Source of the DNA: Clostridia bacterium
GTDB lineage: Bacteria > Bacillota > Clostridia > UBA1381 > UBA9506
Assembly (NCBI GenBank): GCA_017416855.1
Contig: JAFQAZ010000018.1
Span: 18,953 to 82,952, forward strand
DNA: 64,000 bases
Reading direction: 5' to 3'
Numbering within the stretch: the first letter of the stretch is position 1; each line of letters starts with the position of its first letter. The notes under the pieces are model-generated. The model searched no databases and was not told the DNA's origin. It saw only the letters and a list, made by a program, of their open reading frames with translations. Of the stretch, positions 19,701-27,979 are shown one piece after another. Made by a program: the position numbers and the translations under genes.

Positions 19701-20744
19701 AAAGGCTTTACGGAGCAAGGCGCGGTTTATGATATGGGGGATGTAACAACAAGCTATGCATCTGATAATGAGGCAGTGGCAATGGTCTTTGAAAACGGGG
19801 CTATCAAAGCTCTGTCCCAGGGTAAGGCCAACATTACCACAACGGTTACAAAGGGCGATTTTACTCAAACGAGAAATACAGAGATTTTTGTGGATGACCG
19901 TTTTGACAAAATGGTTATGAACGGTATGAGCGACCGTTTGGTTGTTGGTGCTGAAATTTACACGAACCTGCGTGGCGAAACCCTGTTTGGCAGACCACTT
20001 AATATTAACGGTACCATTAAGAGCGATAATCCTGAGGTGCTTTCTGTGGATGAAAAGGGTGTCATCAGAGCCTTAAAGCAGGGTGAGGGCATTATTGAGG
20101 TTACAGGCGAGCATGAGGGTAAAAGCATAACCAGTATCTACAATATCAGCGTTTTGGATTATGCTGACCAAAGCGGCACGAAATATCCTGAATATCCCAT
20201 TGATGGTCTGTTGCATAATAAAGACAAGTGGGAACTGATGAGCGAAAACGGTGTCATTAATGACGTTTCAGGTGGCTTACAGTTCTATACCCCGGCTGGC
20301 TATGCACTGTATACCGATGAACAATTTGAAAATGAGCTGTTTACCTTTAATCTTAAAATCACCAATGGTAGCTGGCCGTCAATTTCCTTCCGTCAGCAGG
20401 CAAATCTGCCCTATGGTGACGCGGGCAACGAGCTCTATATGCTGACCTTCTCACCAAATACCATTGACCTGCAGCGTTTTAACAGGGGCGTCAGAACCGG
20501 TATTTTATATTCCGGTGCAGCGGACTTTATCACCGGTGGTCCTGCACTGCCTACTGTGGTAGACTATGATAAAACCTATAAAATTCAGGCAGGTGCCATC
20601 AATGAAGAAAACGGCGTTAGAATTATTGTGAATGTTGATGGCGTAAATGTTATCAACTTCTTAGATACAGTTGATGGCTATATTAAAGAACCCGGTTATT
20701 TCGGTGTATTCTGTACCAAGGGTACAATGGATTTTACAAGGTAA
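16752..20744 (+). CDS. SLH-anchored GH141-like beta-helix protein with Big2-like and lectin-like domains
   Basis: The 1,330-residue exported protein starts with a signal peptide ending at AYAQG. Residues ~35-175 look like a carbohydrate-binding sandwich (YELSAWVKIDGG). Three SLH repeats lie at ~182-358. The beta-helix spans ~365-950 (FYVDGENGKDTNDGT, APFKTIEKAK, LFINGKRGTRARS, ANWPQEAMEV) and is clearly paralogous to the helix in 3332-8176. Two Big2-like domains (~955-1137) and a C-terminal jelly-roll domain (~1150-1330) follow. SLH repeats placed internally, before the catalytic-type domain, are less usual than terminal ones. It probably acts on polysaccharide at the cell wall; the bond cleaved is not determined. 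Confidence 0.82.
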   Translation: MNNMRRLISLFVSLALSLSLLTAVPAYAQGNTESTTVSHSAGNWLAQDATISSETVTFLEENTQATKVTLEKMGGYAAKEITLQNGKEYELSAWVKIDGGTYSAEFVIDKNQRNETLNMDMVSVGTIAGKEWTKISGSYIYQGNEDNVPAKVYLRFDGGLKMLTYYMTDFNIQSGEVSATSTWFTDVSRTHWAKDYIEILSNKEVIRGVGENLFMPESQVTRAEFLKMLVSAFGISAKGYDNVYTDVEESDWYAKVVYAAHQAGIIDENITPDGEFLPNTPITREEAVAMVMNVYDTFNKTERNQKVSFSDEADISSWARDYVHDAAALGLVLGTEKGFEPQKTMTRAEATTVVLRLLESKQQTIFYVDGENGKDTNDGTYFAPFKTIEKAKTAVRQVNKNMSDDIYVLLREGRYMLNSTLTLGEDDSGFNGNDVIYQGAAGEKIIISGGKTITGWELHDAEKNIYKANSNGIETRQLFINGKRGTRARSEEGTFTNPTMDKEVGYITPDTYIAKWKNITDVEMVFTPKHSWSDRRLGIDSVSIDGENAVIKIKDLAWYMAVNQSSSGHAPVTLRQYENAYELLDTEGEWYLDKGKKTFYYKPLAGEDMATADVVAPVLEEVMSVYGRSYDTPAHNICFKNISFEHGGWLNPSKIGGHFNNQSNMNVLEKFTSFPGNIMVQRANNIDFIECDISKMATTALQFMDGARNCVVEGCHLYDLSASALHFGDQEYTNSKISNPPEEEIVKGFTVNNNYIHDIGLDYYASCGIVLGFTQDSEFCHNELYNLPYSGFHIGFGFGERGATALSNITVANNYIHDVMMKLVDGGYIYTNGSTNGVEPIELDFRENYCINKNGGRITIALYNDTGTDNCTWSKNVVNIIGAGAESMFAYGNSSDRTPGCYYIRNYTTHDYMYGPVAYKEKANIDMQHYPDANWPQEAMEVIANAGLEERYQYLAPRNTDLDIVTTETTLLMDSGEEATVNLKGFTEQGAVYDMGDVTTSYASDNEAVAMVFENGAIKALSQGKANITTTVTKGDFTQTRNTEIFVDDRFDKMVMNGMSDRLVVGAEIYTNLRGETLFGRPLNINGTIKSDNPEVLSVDEKGVIRALKQGEGIIEVTGEHEGKSITSIYNISVLDYADQSGTKYPEYPIDGLLHNKDKWELMSENGVINDVSGGLQFYTPAGYALYTDEQFENELFTFNLKITNGSWPSISFRQQANLPYGDAGNELYMLTFSPNTIDLQRFNRGVRTGILYSGAADFITGGPALPTVVDYDKTYKIQAGAINEENGVRIIVNVDGVNVINFLDTVDGYIKEPGYFGVFCTKGTMDFTR

Positions 20745-20889
20745 ATTCATTTTTAGAATTCAATATTTGATTTGCACTATGTAAATCACAGAGGAAGTGA
20801 TTGGGAAAATATTTAAGGAAAAAAGTATGAATACCCTGGTAAACTCAGCACGAAGTGCGAAATTATTAAAAAATCAGGAGGAAAGAAAC

Positions 20890-22494
20890 ATGTTAAAAAG
20901 AATTATGGGAATCGTTTTAATCATTGGAATTATGGTAACGGGTTTGGTGACGGTGTCAGCTGATGGAAATCCCGCATTGACACTGGAAACAACCATTGCC
21001 AGCCAAAACTCTTCCGGTGCTTCGGCATTGGATATGTGCATCAGCGAGAAGTATGCATTTGTTAACTATGGCGATTGGATTGAAGTATATGACATACAAA
21101 CTACACCCAAAGCACCGGTCTATTTAACAAATATTCAGGTTCCGACCGGAAGAACTGATAACTGTGCTTACATGGATTTGTATCAAATTGAAGTGTATGG
21201 AAATTATTTATTTGTTGAATGTCACAGCAAAGATTTAAACTACATTTCGGAGCATTATATTGCAATTTTTGATGTCAGCACCATTGCGAAGGATCAGGTA
21301 TTAACCGTTGTGGCAAGAACGCAGGATGTTGGTAATGGTAATGAGAAAGACCAATTAGTTTTTTGTGTGAACAATGATGTTCTGGTTGTAGCACAGTACA
21401 GAAAACCGGGTGGTTTTTACTTCTTTGATGTAAGTAGTGCTACGATAAACAGTGCTATGGAGAGCGGAACGAAGCTTCAATACAATAAACATGTTGATAC
21501 AACAACCGCAGGTTGCGCATCTGGCGAATTGGTAGGGTATGTTTATGGTACATGCTGCTTAGATGGTAATTACTTCTATTATACGATTGGCAGTAAGACC
21601 AGGCTTGCAGTATGCGTTGCTGATGTATCCGGTGATGGTTTTAACATTATTGGCACCTATAACATTTCTGAGTATTCAACAGCAGTCAGCACAGCAACTT
21701 CTGCCAAAGCGATTGACGTTGTAGGCAATCATCTCTATGTAGCGACTTGCAGAACGGCTGGTGCAGTCCTTTCATATGAAGAAAATGGAGAAACAAAAAC
21801 AAAAAATGAAAAAAATGGTTTATACATTTTTGATGTGTCTGCTACAAAGTCAACAGGCACAGCGGCAACACCTGTTGCGCCGGCACTGTTAAGTACAACT
21901 CTTCCCGGTGGTACCATTAATGATAACTCAAGAATTGAGGGTATGGCGATTAATGGTGATTATGCGTACCTTTGGGGCTCGGGCAATACCAGTAGTATGA
22001 AGAGAATGTTTATGTATGATATCTCTGATAAAACAGCCCCGGTATTGATGGACGATACACGAGAAGATGGACTGACGACTTCTCCCGGTGCGTTTCATTC
22101 CATTGCGTTAAAGGGTAGTCAGGTATATTCCTGCGCTAAAACTAATGGGTTATTGGTGCATTCTGTAACCGGCAACGAGGTAACAACACCTGAAATTCTT
22201 AAGGGTACGGTAAGTCTTGATTATCTGGAAAATGATAATCTGAAGGGTCAGATTACAGTGAAAAACTATTCTGCTGAACCCTATGAGGGTGTTTTGATTA
22301 TTGCATATTACGAAGGCAATAAGCTTGGCGATGTGAAAACAAAGAATGTATCCGTTCCCGCAGGTTCAAAAGCTGCTGTTGTTACAACAGATGAGCTTGC
22401 AGTAAGTAATGGAACTCGTGTTAAGGCAATGCTTTGGAACGGCTGGACTACATTACAACCCATCAGCATGAAAGAGATTGTACCTGTGCAGTAG
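20890..22494 (+). CDS. Exported LVIVD-type beta-propeller protein, second copy
   Basis: The start is ATG 20890 after AGGAGGAAAG; an in-frame ATG at 20797 has no comparable ribosome site. A signal peptide ending near TVSADG is followed by propeller repeats (KYAFVNYGDWIEVYDI, LYVATC, GLYIFDVSATK, MFMYDISDKTAP) and, from residue ~430, a beta-sandwich (LKGQITVKNYSAEPYEG ... VKAMLWNGWTTLQPI). It parallels 8241-9911 and has the same MLKR start. The 145-bp gap before it holds only a weak inverted repeat and no clear terminator. Each GH141-like gene is thus followed, directly or closely, by such a propeller gene, suggesting a functional pair. Confidence 0.75.
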   Translation: MLKRIMGIVLIIGIMVTGLVTVSADGNPALTLETTIASQNSSGASALDMCISEKYAFVNYGDWIEVYDIQTTPKAPVYLTNIQVPTGRTDNCAYMDLYQIEVYGNYLFVECHSKDLNYISEHYIAIFDVSTIAKDQVLTVVARTQDVGNGNEKDQLVFCVNNDVLVVAQYRKPGGFYFFDVSSATINSAMESGTKLQYNKHVDTTTAGCASGELVGYVYGTCCLDGNYFYYTIGSKTRLAVCVADVSGDGFNIIGTYNISEYSTAVSTATSAKAIDVVGNHLYVATCRTAGAVLSYEENGETKTKNEKNGLYIFDVSATKSTGTAATPVAPALLSTTLPGGTINDNSRIEGMAINGDYAYLWGSGNTSSMKRMFMYDISDKTAPVLMDDTREDGLTTSPGAFHSIALKGSQVYSCAKTNGLLVHSVTGNEVTTPEILKGTVSLDYLENDNLKGQITVKNYSAEPYEGVLIIAYYEGNKLGDVKTKNVSVPAGSKAAVVTTDELAVSNGTRVKAMLWNGWTTLQPISMKEIVPVQ

Positions 22495-22514
22495 AACATA
22501 GTGAGGTTTTTCAA

Positions 22515-23519
22515 ATGAGCAATTTATTAACAGGCAGTTTAGTGCATCTCAGTTGCAACACCGGTGCTGAAAACACCGGTGTTGATAAACTGACTTTTGA
22601 TGAGCAACTGTGGAATACCATTGTAGAAGAAACGGTTAAGAGCGGACAAAATTCTCTGTTTATTGCATTGGGAGATGGCGTTATTTTTAACAGCCATCCC
22701 GAAATCGCCATCCCCGGTGCATGGACACGGCAACGACTCAGAAAAGAAATTCAGAGATTAAAAGAAATGGGCATTACCTTAATGCCCAAAATGAACTTTT
22801 CTGCCATGCATGATAATTGGCTGGGCATCTACAGCCGTATGATTGGCACGCCTACATACTACCATGTATGCCGAGACCTTATTTTAGAGGTATGCGATAT
22901 TTTTCGGGATGCGCCTTATTTTCATATTGGTATGGATGAAGAGCAACCGAAAAGTATTCACACGTTTGAAAAATATGGTGTCGTAAGACAGAACGAGCTT
23001 TTCTGGCATGATGTCAACTTCTTTTTAGAGTGTGTTCGGGAGGGTGGGCTGACTCCCGTTATGTGGAGCGATTCTGCTACACGCAATTATGATGAGTTTA
23101 AAAAACATGTAAGTCCTGAGGAGATGCTTGTTTTTCTGTATTATTATCATTCAGTCAAACAAGAGCACTGGACACGGATTGACTCTCAGGAGAAGTACAG
23201 GGTGTTTTATTCTACACGGGAACCCTATAAATATATGAATTTGACTTATGTAGAAGAAGACCCTTATTATGCTGATTTCAGAGAGAACTATCCTAAAATT
23301 TTAGCCGATGGTTATAACTGTTTAGTAGGTGTTTCCACCTGGTATGAAAATGAGTATAACACCGATGAGGTGGTGGAACTGTTTTCAAAAGAAGCGCCGC
23401 AGGAACAAATTAAGGGATTTTTCACCCTGCCTTGGCTGAGAACCCTTCCGGAGAACAGAGAGGTATGGGTGAATGCGATTCACAGTCTGTCTGAGGCTGT
23501 TCAAAAGCATAATGCATAA
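22515..23519 (+). CDS. GH20-like TIM-barrel hydrolase, tandem copy 1
   Basis: Start ATG 22515 (334 residues) matches the starts of the two following copies. There is no signal peptide, so it is cytoplasmic. The segment APYFHIGMDEEQPKS (about residue 138) resembles the HxGxDE acid pair of GH20 hexosaminidases, where Asp and Glu orient the substrate acetamido group and donate a proton. Other barrel-like motifs are MGITLMPKMNFSAMHDNWLG and LTPVMWSD. The protein is shorter than most GH20 enzymes and lacks their N-terminal domain. The ribosome site (GTGAGG) is weak. In copy 1 the tryptophan of copy 2 (IGWDEE) is Met. Hexosaminidase activity is inferred, in line with the nagA/nagB genes. Confidence 0.65.
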   Translation: MSNLLTGSLVHLSCNTGAENTGVDKLTFDEQLWNTIVEETVKSGQNSLFIALGDGVIFNSHPEIAIPGAWTRQRLRKEIQRLKEMGITLMPKMNFSAMHDNWLGIYSRMIGTPTYYHVCRDLILEVCDIFRDAPYFHIGMDEEQPKSIHTFEKYGVVRQNELFWHDVNFFLECVREGGLTPVMWSDSATRNYDEFKKHVSPEEMLVFLYYYHSVKQEHWTRIDSQEKYRVFYSTREPYKYMNLTYVEEDPYYADFRENYPKILADGYNCLVGVSTWYENEYNTDEVVELFSKEAPQEQIKGFFTLPWLRTLPENREVWVNAIHSLSEAVQKHNA

Positions 23520-23540
23520 TTGCAGAAAGGAATTAAAGTT

Positions 23541-24545
23541 ATGAAAGAATTACTGACGGGTAGCTTGGTGCATCTGAGCTGTAATACGGGTGCTGAAAAC
23601 TCAAGCGTTGATAAACTCACCTTTGATGAGAATTTATGGAATGAAATTGTAGAAGAAACCGCAAAAAGTGGCCAGAATGCAATGTTTATTTCATTGGGTG
23701 ACGGTGTTATTTTTAACAGCCATCCCGAAATTGCCATCCCCGGTGCATGGACGCGTCAACGACTCAGAAAAGAGATTCAGAGATTAAAGGAAATGGGCAT
23801 CACCTTAATGCCCAAAATGAACTTTTCTGCTATGCATGATAATTGGCTGGGCATCTACAGCCGTATGATTGGAACCCCTGAATATTACCATGTATGCCGA
23901 GACTTGATTTTAGAGGTTTGTCATATTTTCCGCGATGCGCCTTATTTTCACATTGGCTGGGACGAGGAGCAACCGAAAAGTATTCACACGTTTGAAAAAT
24001 ATGGTGTAGTTCGCCAGAATGAGCTTTTCTGGCATGATTTAAACTTCATGCTGGAGTGTGTTCGTGAGGGTGGGCTGACTCCAGTTATGTGGGGCGGTAC
24101 TGCAAGACGTATATATGATGAGTTTAAGAAAAATGTAAGTCCTGATGAACTGGTTATTTTCCAGACCCATTATCATTCAGTCAAAAAAGAGCATTGGACA
24201 CGGATTGATTCTGAGGAGAAGTACAGAGTGTTTTATTCTACCCGTGAGCCTTATAAGTATATGAATCTGACCTATGTAGAAGAAGATCCTTACTATGTCA
24301 ATTTCCGAGAGAATGCATTTAGAATTTTAGAGGATGGCTATAACTGCCTGTTTGGTGTTTCCTGCTATTATGAGAATAAATATAACACAGAAGAAGTAGT
24401 TGAACTGTTCTCAAAAGAAGCACCCCCTGCACAGATTAAGGGATTTTTCACCTTGCCCTGGCTGAGAACATTGCCGGAAAATAGAGAACCATGGCTTAAA
24501 TCCATCCGGGAGCTTTCTGAAGCGGTTAATAAGTATAACGGTTAA
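23541..24545 (+). CDS. GH20-like TIM-barrel hydrolase, tandem copy 2
   Basis: ATG 23541 follows GAAAGG and gives 334 residues aligned along the whole length with copies 1 and 3. The acid pair is in FHIGWDEEQPKS. Substitutions against copy 1 cluster after the pair: VMWGGTARRIYDEF here against VMWSDSATRNYDEF, and VIFQTHYHSVKKEH against VFLYYYHSVKQEH. Such changes at the ends of barrel strands would alter the substrate pocket. The gap to copy 1 is 21 bp. Cytoplasmic action on imported oligosaccharides is inferred. Confidence 0.65.
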   Translation: MKELLTGSLVHLSCNTGAENSSVDKLTFDENLWNEIVEETAKSGQNAMFISLGDGVIFNSHPEIAIPGAWTRQRLRKEIQRLKEMGITLMPKMNFSAMHDNWLGIYSRMIGTPEYYHVCRDLILEVCHIFRDAPYFHIGWDEEQPKSIHTFEKYGVVRQNELFWHDLNFMLECVREGGLTPVMWGGTARRIYDEFKKNVSPDELVIFQTHYHSVKKEHWTRIDSEEKYRVFYSTREPYKYMNLTYVEEDPYYVNFRENAFRILEDGYNCLFGVSCYYENKYNTEEVVELFSKEAPPAQIKGFFTLPWLRTLPENREPWLKSIRELSEAVNKYNG

Positions 24546-24566
24546 GAAGGAAGGGGTGCTTTCGCA

Positions 24567-25574
24567 ATGAATGATATTCTCACAGGGAGTCTTGTGCATC
24601 TGAGTTGTAATACCGGTGCAGAAAACACGAGTGTTGATAAGTTGACCTTTGATGAAAAACTGTGGAATGACATTGTAGAGGAAACCGCCAAAAGCGGACA
24701 GAATGCAATGTTTATTGCATTGGGCGACGGTGTTATTTTTAACAGTCATCCCGAAATTGCCATTCCCGGAGCATGGACACGGCAAAGGCTGAGACAAGAG
24801 ATTAAAAGACTGAAAGAAATGGGCATTACCTTAATGCCCAAAATGAACTTTTCAGCCATGCATGATAACTGGCTGGGCATCTACAGCCGTATGATTGGCA
24901 CGCCTACATACTACCATGTGTGTCGTGATTTGATTTTAGAGGTTTGCCAAATTTTCCGTGATGCACCTTATTTTCACATCGGTCTGGATGAAGAATGGCC
25001 CAAAAGCATTCACAGCTTTGAACAATATGGTGTTGTAAGGCAGAATGAGCTTTTCTGGCATGATGCAAATTTCTTTTTAGAGTGTGTTCGTGAGGGTGGG
25101 CTGACGCCTGTTATGTGGGATGGTCGTGCCATCGCTATGTATGATGAGTTTAAGAAAAATATCAGCCGTGACGAGGTAGTTATTTTCCAAACTTATTATC
25201 ATGCTGTTAAAAAAGAGCATTGGACACGGATTGACTCAAATGAGATGTATAAAACCTATTATTCAACCCGGGAACCTTATAAGTATATGAACTTAACTTA
25301 TGTGGAAGAAGATCCTTATTATGTTGATTTCAGAAAAAATGCCTTTAAGATGATAGAAGATGGCTATGACTGTATGTTTGGCGTTTCCTGCTATTACAAC
25401 AATCCATATAATACAGAGGATGTAGTAGAAATGTATTCTACACAAGCACCAAGAGAGCACGTAAAAGGATATTTCACGTTGCCATGGCTGAGAACATTAC
25501 CGGAAAATAGAGAACCGTGGCTGAAATCTATCCGGGAGCTTTCGGCAGCCATTCAAAAGTATAACGTGTTATAA
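24567..25574 (+). CDS. GH20-like TIM-barrel hydrolase, tandem copy 3
   Basis: ATG 24567 is preceded by GAAGGAAGGGG and encodes 335 residues. The acid pair lies in FHIGLDEEWPKS, where copies 1 and 2 read Gln before Pro-Lys and this copy has Trp. The post-pair loop is VMWDGRAIAMYDEF, again different from the other two copies, while the region around MPKMNFSAMHDNWLG is identical. No signal peptide is seen. It is the last of the triplet and is followed after 32 bp by the fucosidase gene. Family as for the other copies; specificity probably differs. Confidence 0.65.
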   Translation: MNDILTGSLVHLSCNTGAENTSVDKLTFDEKLWNDIVEETAKSGQNAMFIALGDGVIFNSHPEIAIPGAWTRQRLRQEIKRLKEMGITLMPKMNFSAMHDNWLGIYSRMIGTPTYYHVCRDLILEVCQIFRDAPYFHIGLDEEWPKSIHSFEQYGVVRQNELFWHDANFFLECVREGGLTPVMWDGRAIAMYDEFKKNISRDEVVIFQTYYHAVKKEHWTRIDSNEMYKTYYSTREPYKYMNLTYVEEDPYYVDFRKNAFKMIEDGYDCMFGVSCYYNNPYNTEDVVEMYSTQAPREHVKGYFTLPWLRTLPENREPWLKSIRELSAAIQKYNVL

Positions 25575-25606
25575 AAGTTTCTTGAGCAGAAAGGTTTTCG
25601 GAAAAT

Positions 25607-26947
25607 ATGGATAGATTTAATATACCTCAAAAGTGGAAATGGTTTTATGAGGACAGATATGGTATCTTTATACACTGGGGACCTTATTCTGTCTATGGCA
25701 GAGGTGAGCAGATTGCCTTCAGAGAGCATTTAGACCTCTTGGAATATGAAAAAATTGCTTGTGACTGGAACCCAAAAGATTTTGATGCAAAAAAGTGGGC
25801 AAAAGTTGCAAAAGAGGCAGGGTTTAAATATGCTTGCTTTACTACAAAGCATCATGATGGATACTGTATGTGGGACACAAAACTGACCGACTATTCATCA
25901 GCAAAGCAAGCTCCCAAGAGGGATTTTGTACGCGAATATGTAGAAGCCTTTCGGTCGGAGGGTTTTAAGATAGGTTTATATTATTCGTGGATGGATTGGC
26001 GAATCCCTGTTTACTTTGAAGGGCCTAAGGCAGACAAAAAGGCCTGGGAAAGCTACAAACAGTATATGCATGGTCAGGTAGAGGAATTGCTTTCTAATTA
26101 CGGAAAAATAGACTATTTTTTCTTTGATGGGGTATGGCCGAGAAATGCCGAAGAATTGGGTAGCCTCCAGTTGGTTGAAAAAATGCGTCAATTACAGCCT
26201 GATATTATGATCAATGACCGATTGGGTTATGACAAAAACAAAGACGAAAATACTGATGGCGGTATGGGTGCCGGTGGTGCTGCGAATCTTGGAGATTTCG
26301 GGACGCCTGAGCGTACTGTAGTTGCCGATGAATTTCGTATGTGGGAGTCGTGTCAGGTCTCCGGTTGGAGACTTTGGGGATATACAAAAGGAGAGCGCTG
26401 GTTAGCGGCGGATAAGCTTTTGGATATCTTATGCGAATGTACTTCAAAAGGCGGCAACCTGCTTTTAAATGTGGGACCTGATGCAGATGGGAACTTTCCG
26501 GATGAATTTATGGAAAGAACTCTTACCATAGGTGCGTGGCTTAAAAAGCATGGCGAGGCAATTTATGGGCATGGCAGCGGCGAACTGACAGAATTTGTCA
26601 CGCATGGTTACCAAACAATAAAGGGAAATAATATGTACCTGATTATCAGGTTTTGGGATGGAGAACCATCTTTGCGGCTTGCAGACATTCTTACACCGGT
26701 GAAAGATGTAACATTGCTTACTACATCTGAAAAGCTGAAATTCCGGCAAAAGGATGAGGTTTTGTACATAGATGGGTTACCTAAGAAAAATCCTGCAGAA
26801 TTATTTCCGGTTATTAAAATAGAATTTGAAGAAAAGCCTGAAACCAATCAATGGGGCAGAGAGAGACTTTGGGAGGGTGACCCCAATCGAGTTGCAGCCT
26901 GGGCAAAACAACGAGGAACAGACAATAATGTTTTAGCGGTACGGTGA
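25607..26947 (+). CDS. Alpha-L-fucosidase, GH29 family
   Basis: The 446-residue protein has the GH29 barrel signatures: YGIFIHWGPYSVYGRGEQ near the start, CFTTKHHDGYCMWD (about residue 78), GLYYSWMDW, and IDYFFFDGVW, whose Asp (about 174) lies at the position of the catalytic nucleophile. The end of the barrel reads SKGGNLLLNVGPDADG. A short sandwich domain follows. No signal peptide is present, so fucose would be released from imported oligosaccharides. GH29 retaining enzymes cleave alpha-L-fucosides. The ribosome site is weak and distant, hinting at coupling to upstream translation. The gene ends 33 bp before the importer genes. Confidence 0.9.
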   Translation: MDRFNIPQKWKWFYEDRYGIFIHWGPYSVYGRGEQIAFREHLDLLEYEKIACDWNPKDFDAKKWAKVAKEAGFKYACFTTKHHDGYCMWDTKLTDYSSAKQAPKRDFVREYVEAFRSEGFKIGLYYSWMDWRIPVYFEGPKADKKAWESYKQYMHGQVEELLSNYGKIDYFFFDGVWPRNAEELGSLQLVEKMRQLQPDIMINDRLGYDKNKDENTDGGMGAGGAANLGDFGTPERTVVADEFRMWESCQVSGWRLWGYTKGERWLAADKLLDILCECTSKGGNLLLNVGPDADGNFPDEFMERTLTIGAWLKKHGEAIYGHGSGELTEFVTHGYQTIKGNNMYLIIRFWDGEPSLRLADILTPVKDVTLLTTSEKLKFRQKDEVLYIDGLPKKNPAELFPVIKIEFEEKPETNQWGRERLWEGDPNRVAAWAKQRGTDNNVLAVR

Positions 26948-26979
26948 AGGGTATTAAATTTGGTAAGGGGAGAAATGTG

Positions 26980-27936
26980 ATGAAAACAAAAAATATGGCG
27001 ATGAGCCTGAATACGACGAAGAACAGACATGGAATATGCAGCAATCTGTATAATTACCGTTATGCATATATTTTGCTGCTTCCGGCTATAATTGCCGTTA
27101 TTATGTTCCTCTATCTGCCTATGTTCGGCTTGGTGATTGCCTTTAAGGATTATAATATTTTTGACGGCTTATGGGGCAGCCCTTGGGTTGGTTTGGAAAA
27201 CTTTAAGGCCGTTCTGGAGCACAAAACAATGATGAAGGCAGTGCGCAACACTTTAGTTCTAAGCTTTATCAATATTTTTGGTGGTTTGCCATTTCCTATT
27301 ATTCTTGCAATTTTATTTAATGAACTTTGGAATGCAAAATTCAAAAAAGTAGTCCAAACATTATCCTATTTGCCACACTTTTTATCGTGGGTATCAGTTG
27401 TTGGATTTTGTTATTCGCTCCTTTCGATTGAAGGGCCTATCAACAATTTGCTGATTCAGATATGTGGTGAGGAATATGTGGCAAAGAATTTTTTGATGGA
27501 GTCAAAATATTTTATGCCTATAGCCTTTTTGACGGCCTTGTGGAAGGAAATAGGCTGGAATTCAGTTATTTATCTTGCGGCCATTACCGGTATAGACAGT
27601 TCTCTTTATGAGGCGGCAACCATAGATGGCGCTAACAAGCTTCAGCAAACATGGCACATAACTCTGGCAGGCATTAAGAGTACCATTGTTGTGTTGCTTG
27701 TTATGAAGCTGGGTACATTATTTGGCGGAAATTTCGAACTTGTTTACGGCTTGCAAAACGTTTTCACGATTGACGATACGGAAATTATCGGCACAATGGT
27801 ATACAGAGCCGGTATTCAAAATGGTGATTATTCTACTGCAACTGCTTTTGGTCTTATGCAGGGTCTTATTTCTGTAATTTTAATTTTAGCTTCTAACTTT
27901 ATGAGTAAAAAGCTGACAGAAGTTAGTATCTGGTAG
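26980..27936 (+). CDS. ABC sugar importer permease, LplB type
   Basis: The chosen start is ATG 26980 after AAGGGGAGA; an in-frame GTG at 26944 overlaps the end of the fucosidase gene and is less likely. The ~318-residue membrane protein has about six hydrophobic spans and the EAA loop EAATIDGANKLQQTWHITL that contacts the ATPase. Its N-terminal pattern (YAYILLLPAIIAVIMF...GLVIAFKDYNIFDG) is that of LplB/YteP permeases, which import complex oligosaccharides in Bacilli and Clostridia. It pairs with the next gene. No ATPase gene lies nearby, so a shared MsmX-type ATPase is presumably used. Confidence 0.9.
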   Translation: MKTKNMAMSLNTTKNRHGICSNLYNYRYAYILLLPAIIAVIMFLYLPMFGLVIAFKDYNIFDGLWGSPWVGLENFKAVLEHKTMMKAVRNTLVLSFINIFGGLPFPIILAILFNELWNAKFKKVVQTLSYLPHFLSWVSVVGFCYSLLSIEGPINNLLIQICGEEYVAKNFLMESKYFMPIAFLTALWKEIGWNSVIYLAAITGIDSSLYEAATIDGANKLQQTWHITLAGIKSTIVVLLVMKLGTLFGGNFELVYGLQNVFTIDDTEIIGTMVYRAGIQNGDYSTATAFGLMQGLISVILILASNFMSKKLTEVSIW

Positions 27937-27979
27937 AATAAAGTATCGCAATATGATATGATAAGATAGGAGAGATAAC

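Noticed and set aside
3332..20744. A complete cellulosome
   Set aside because: Only one cohesin-like domain and no dockerin repeat can be seen in the exported enzymes.
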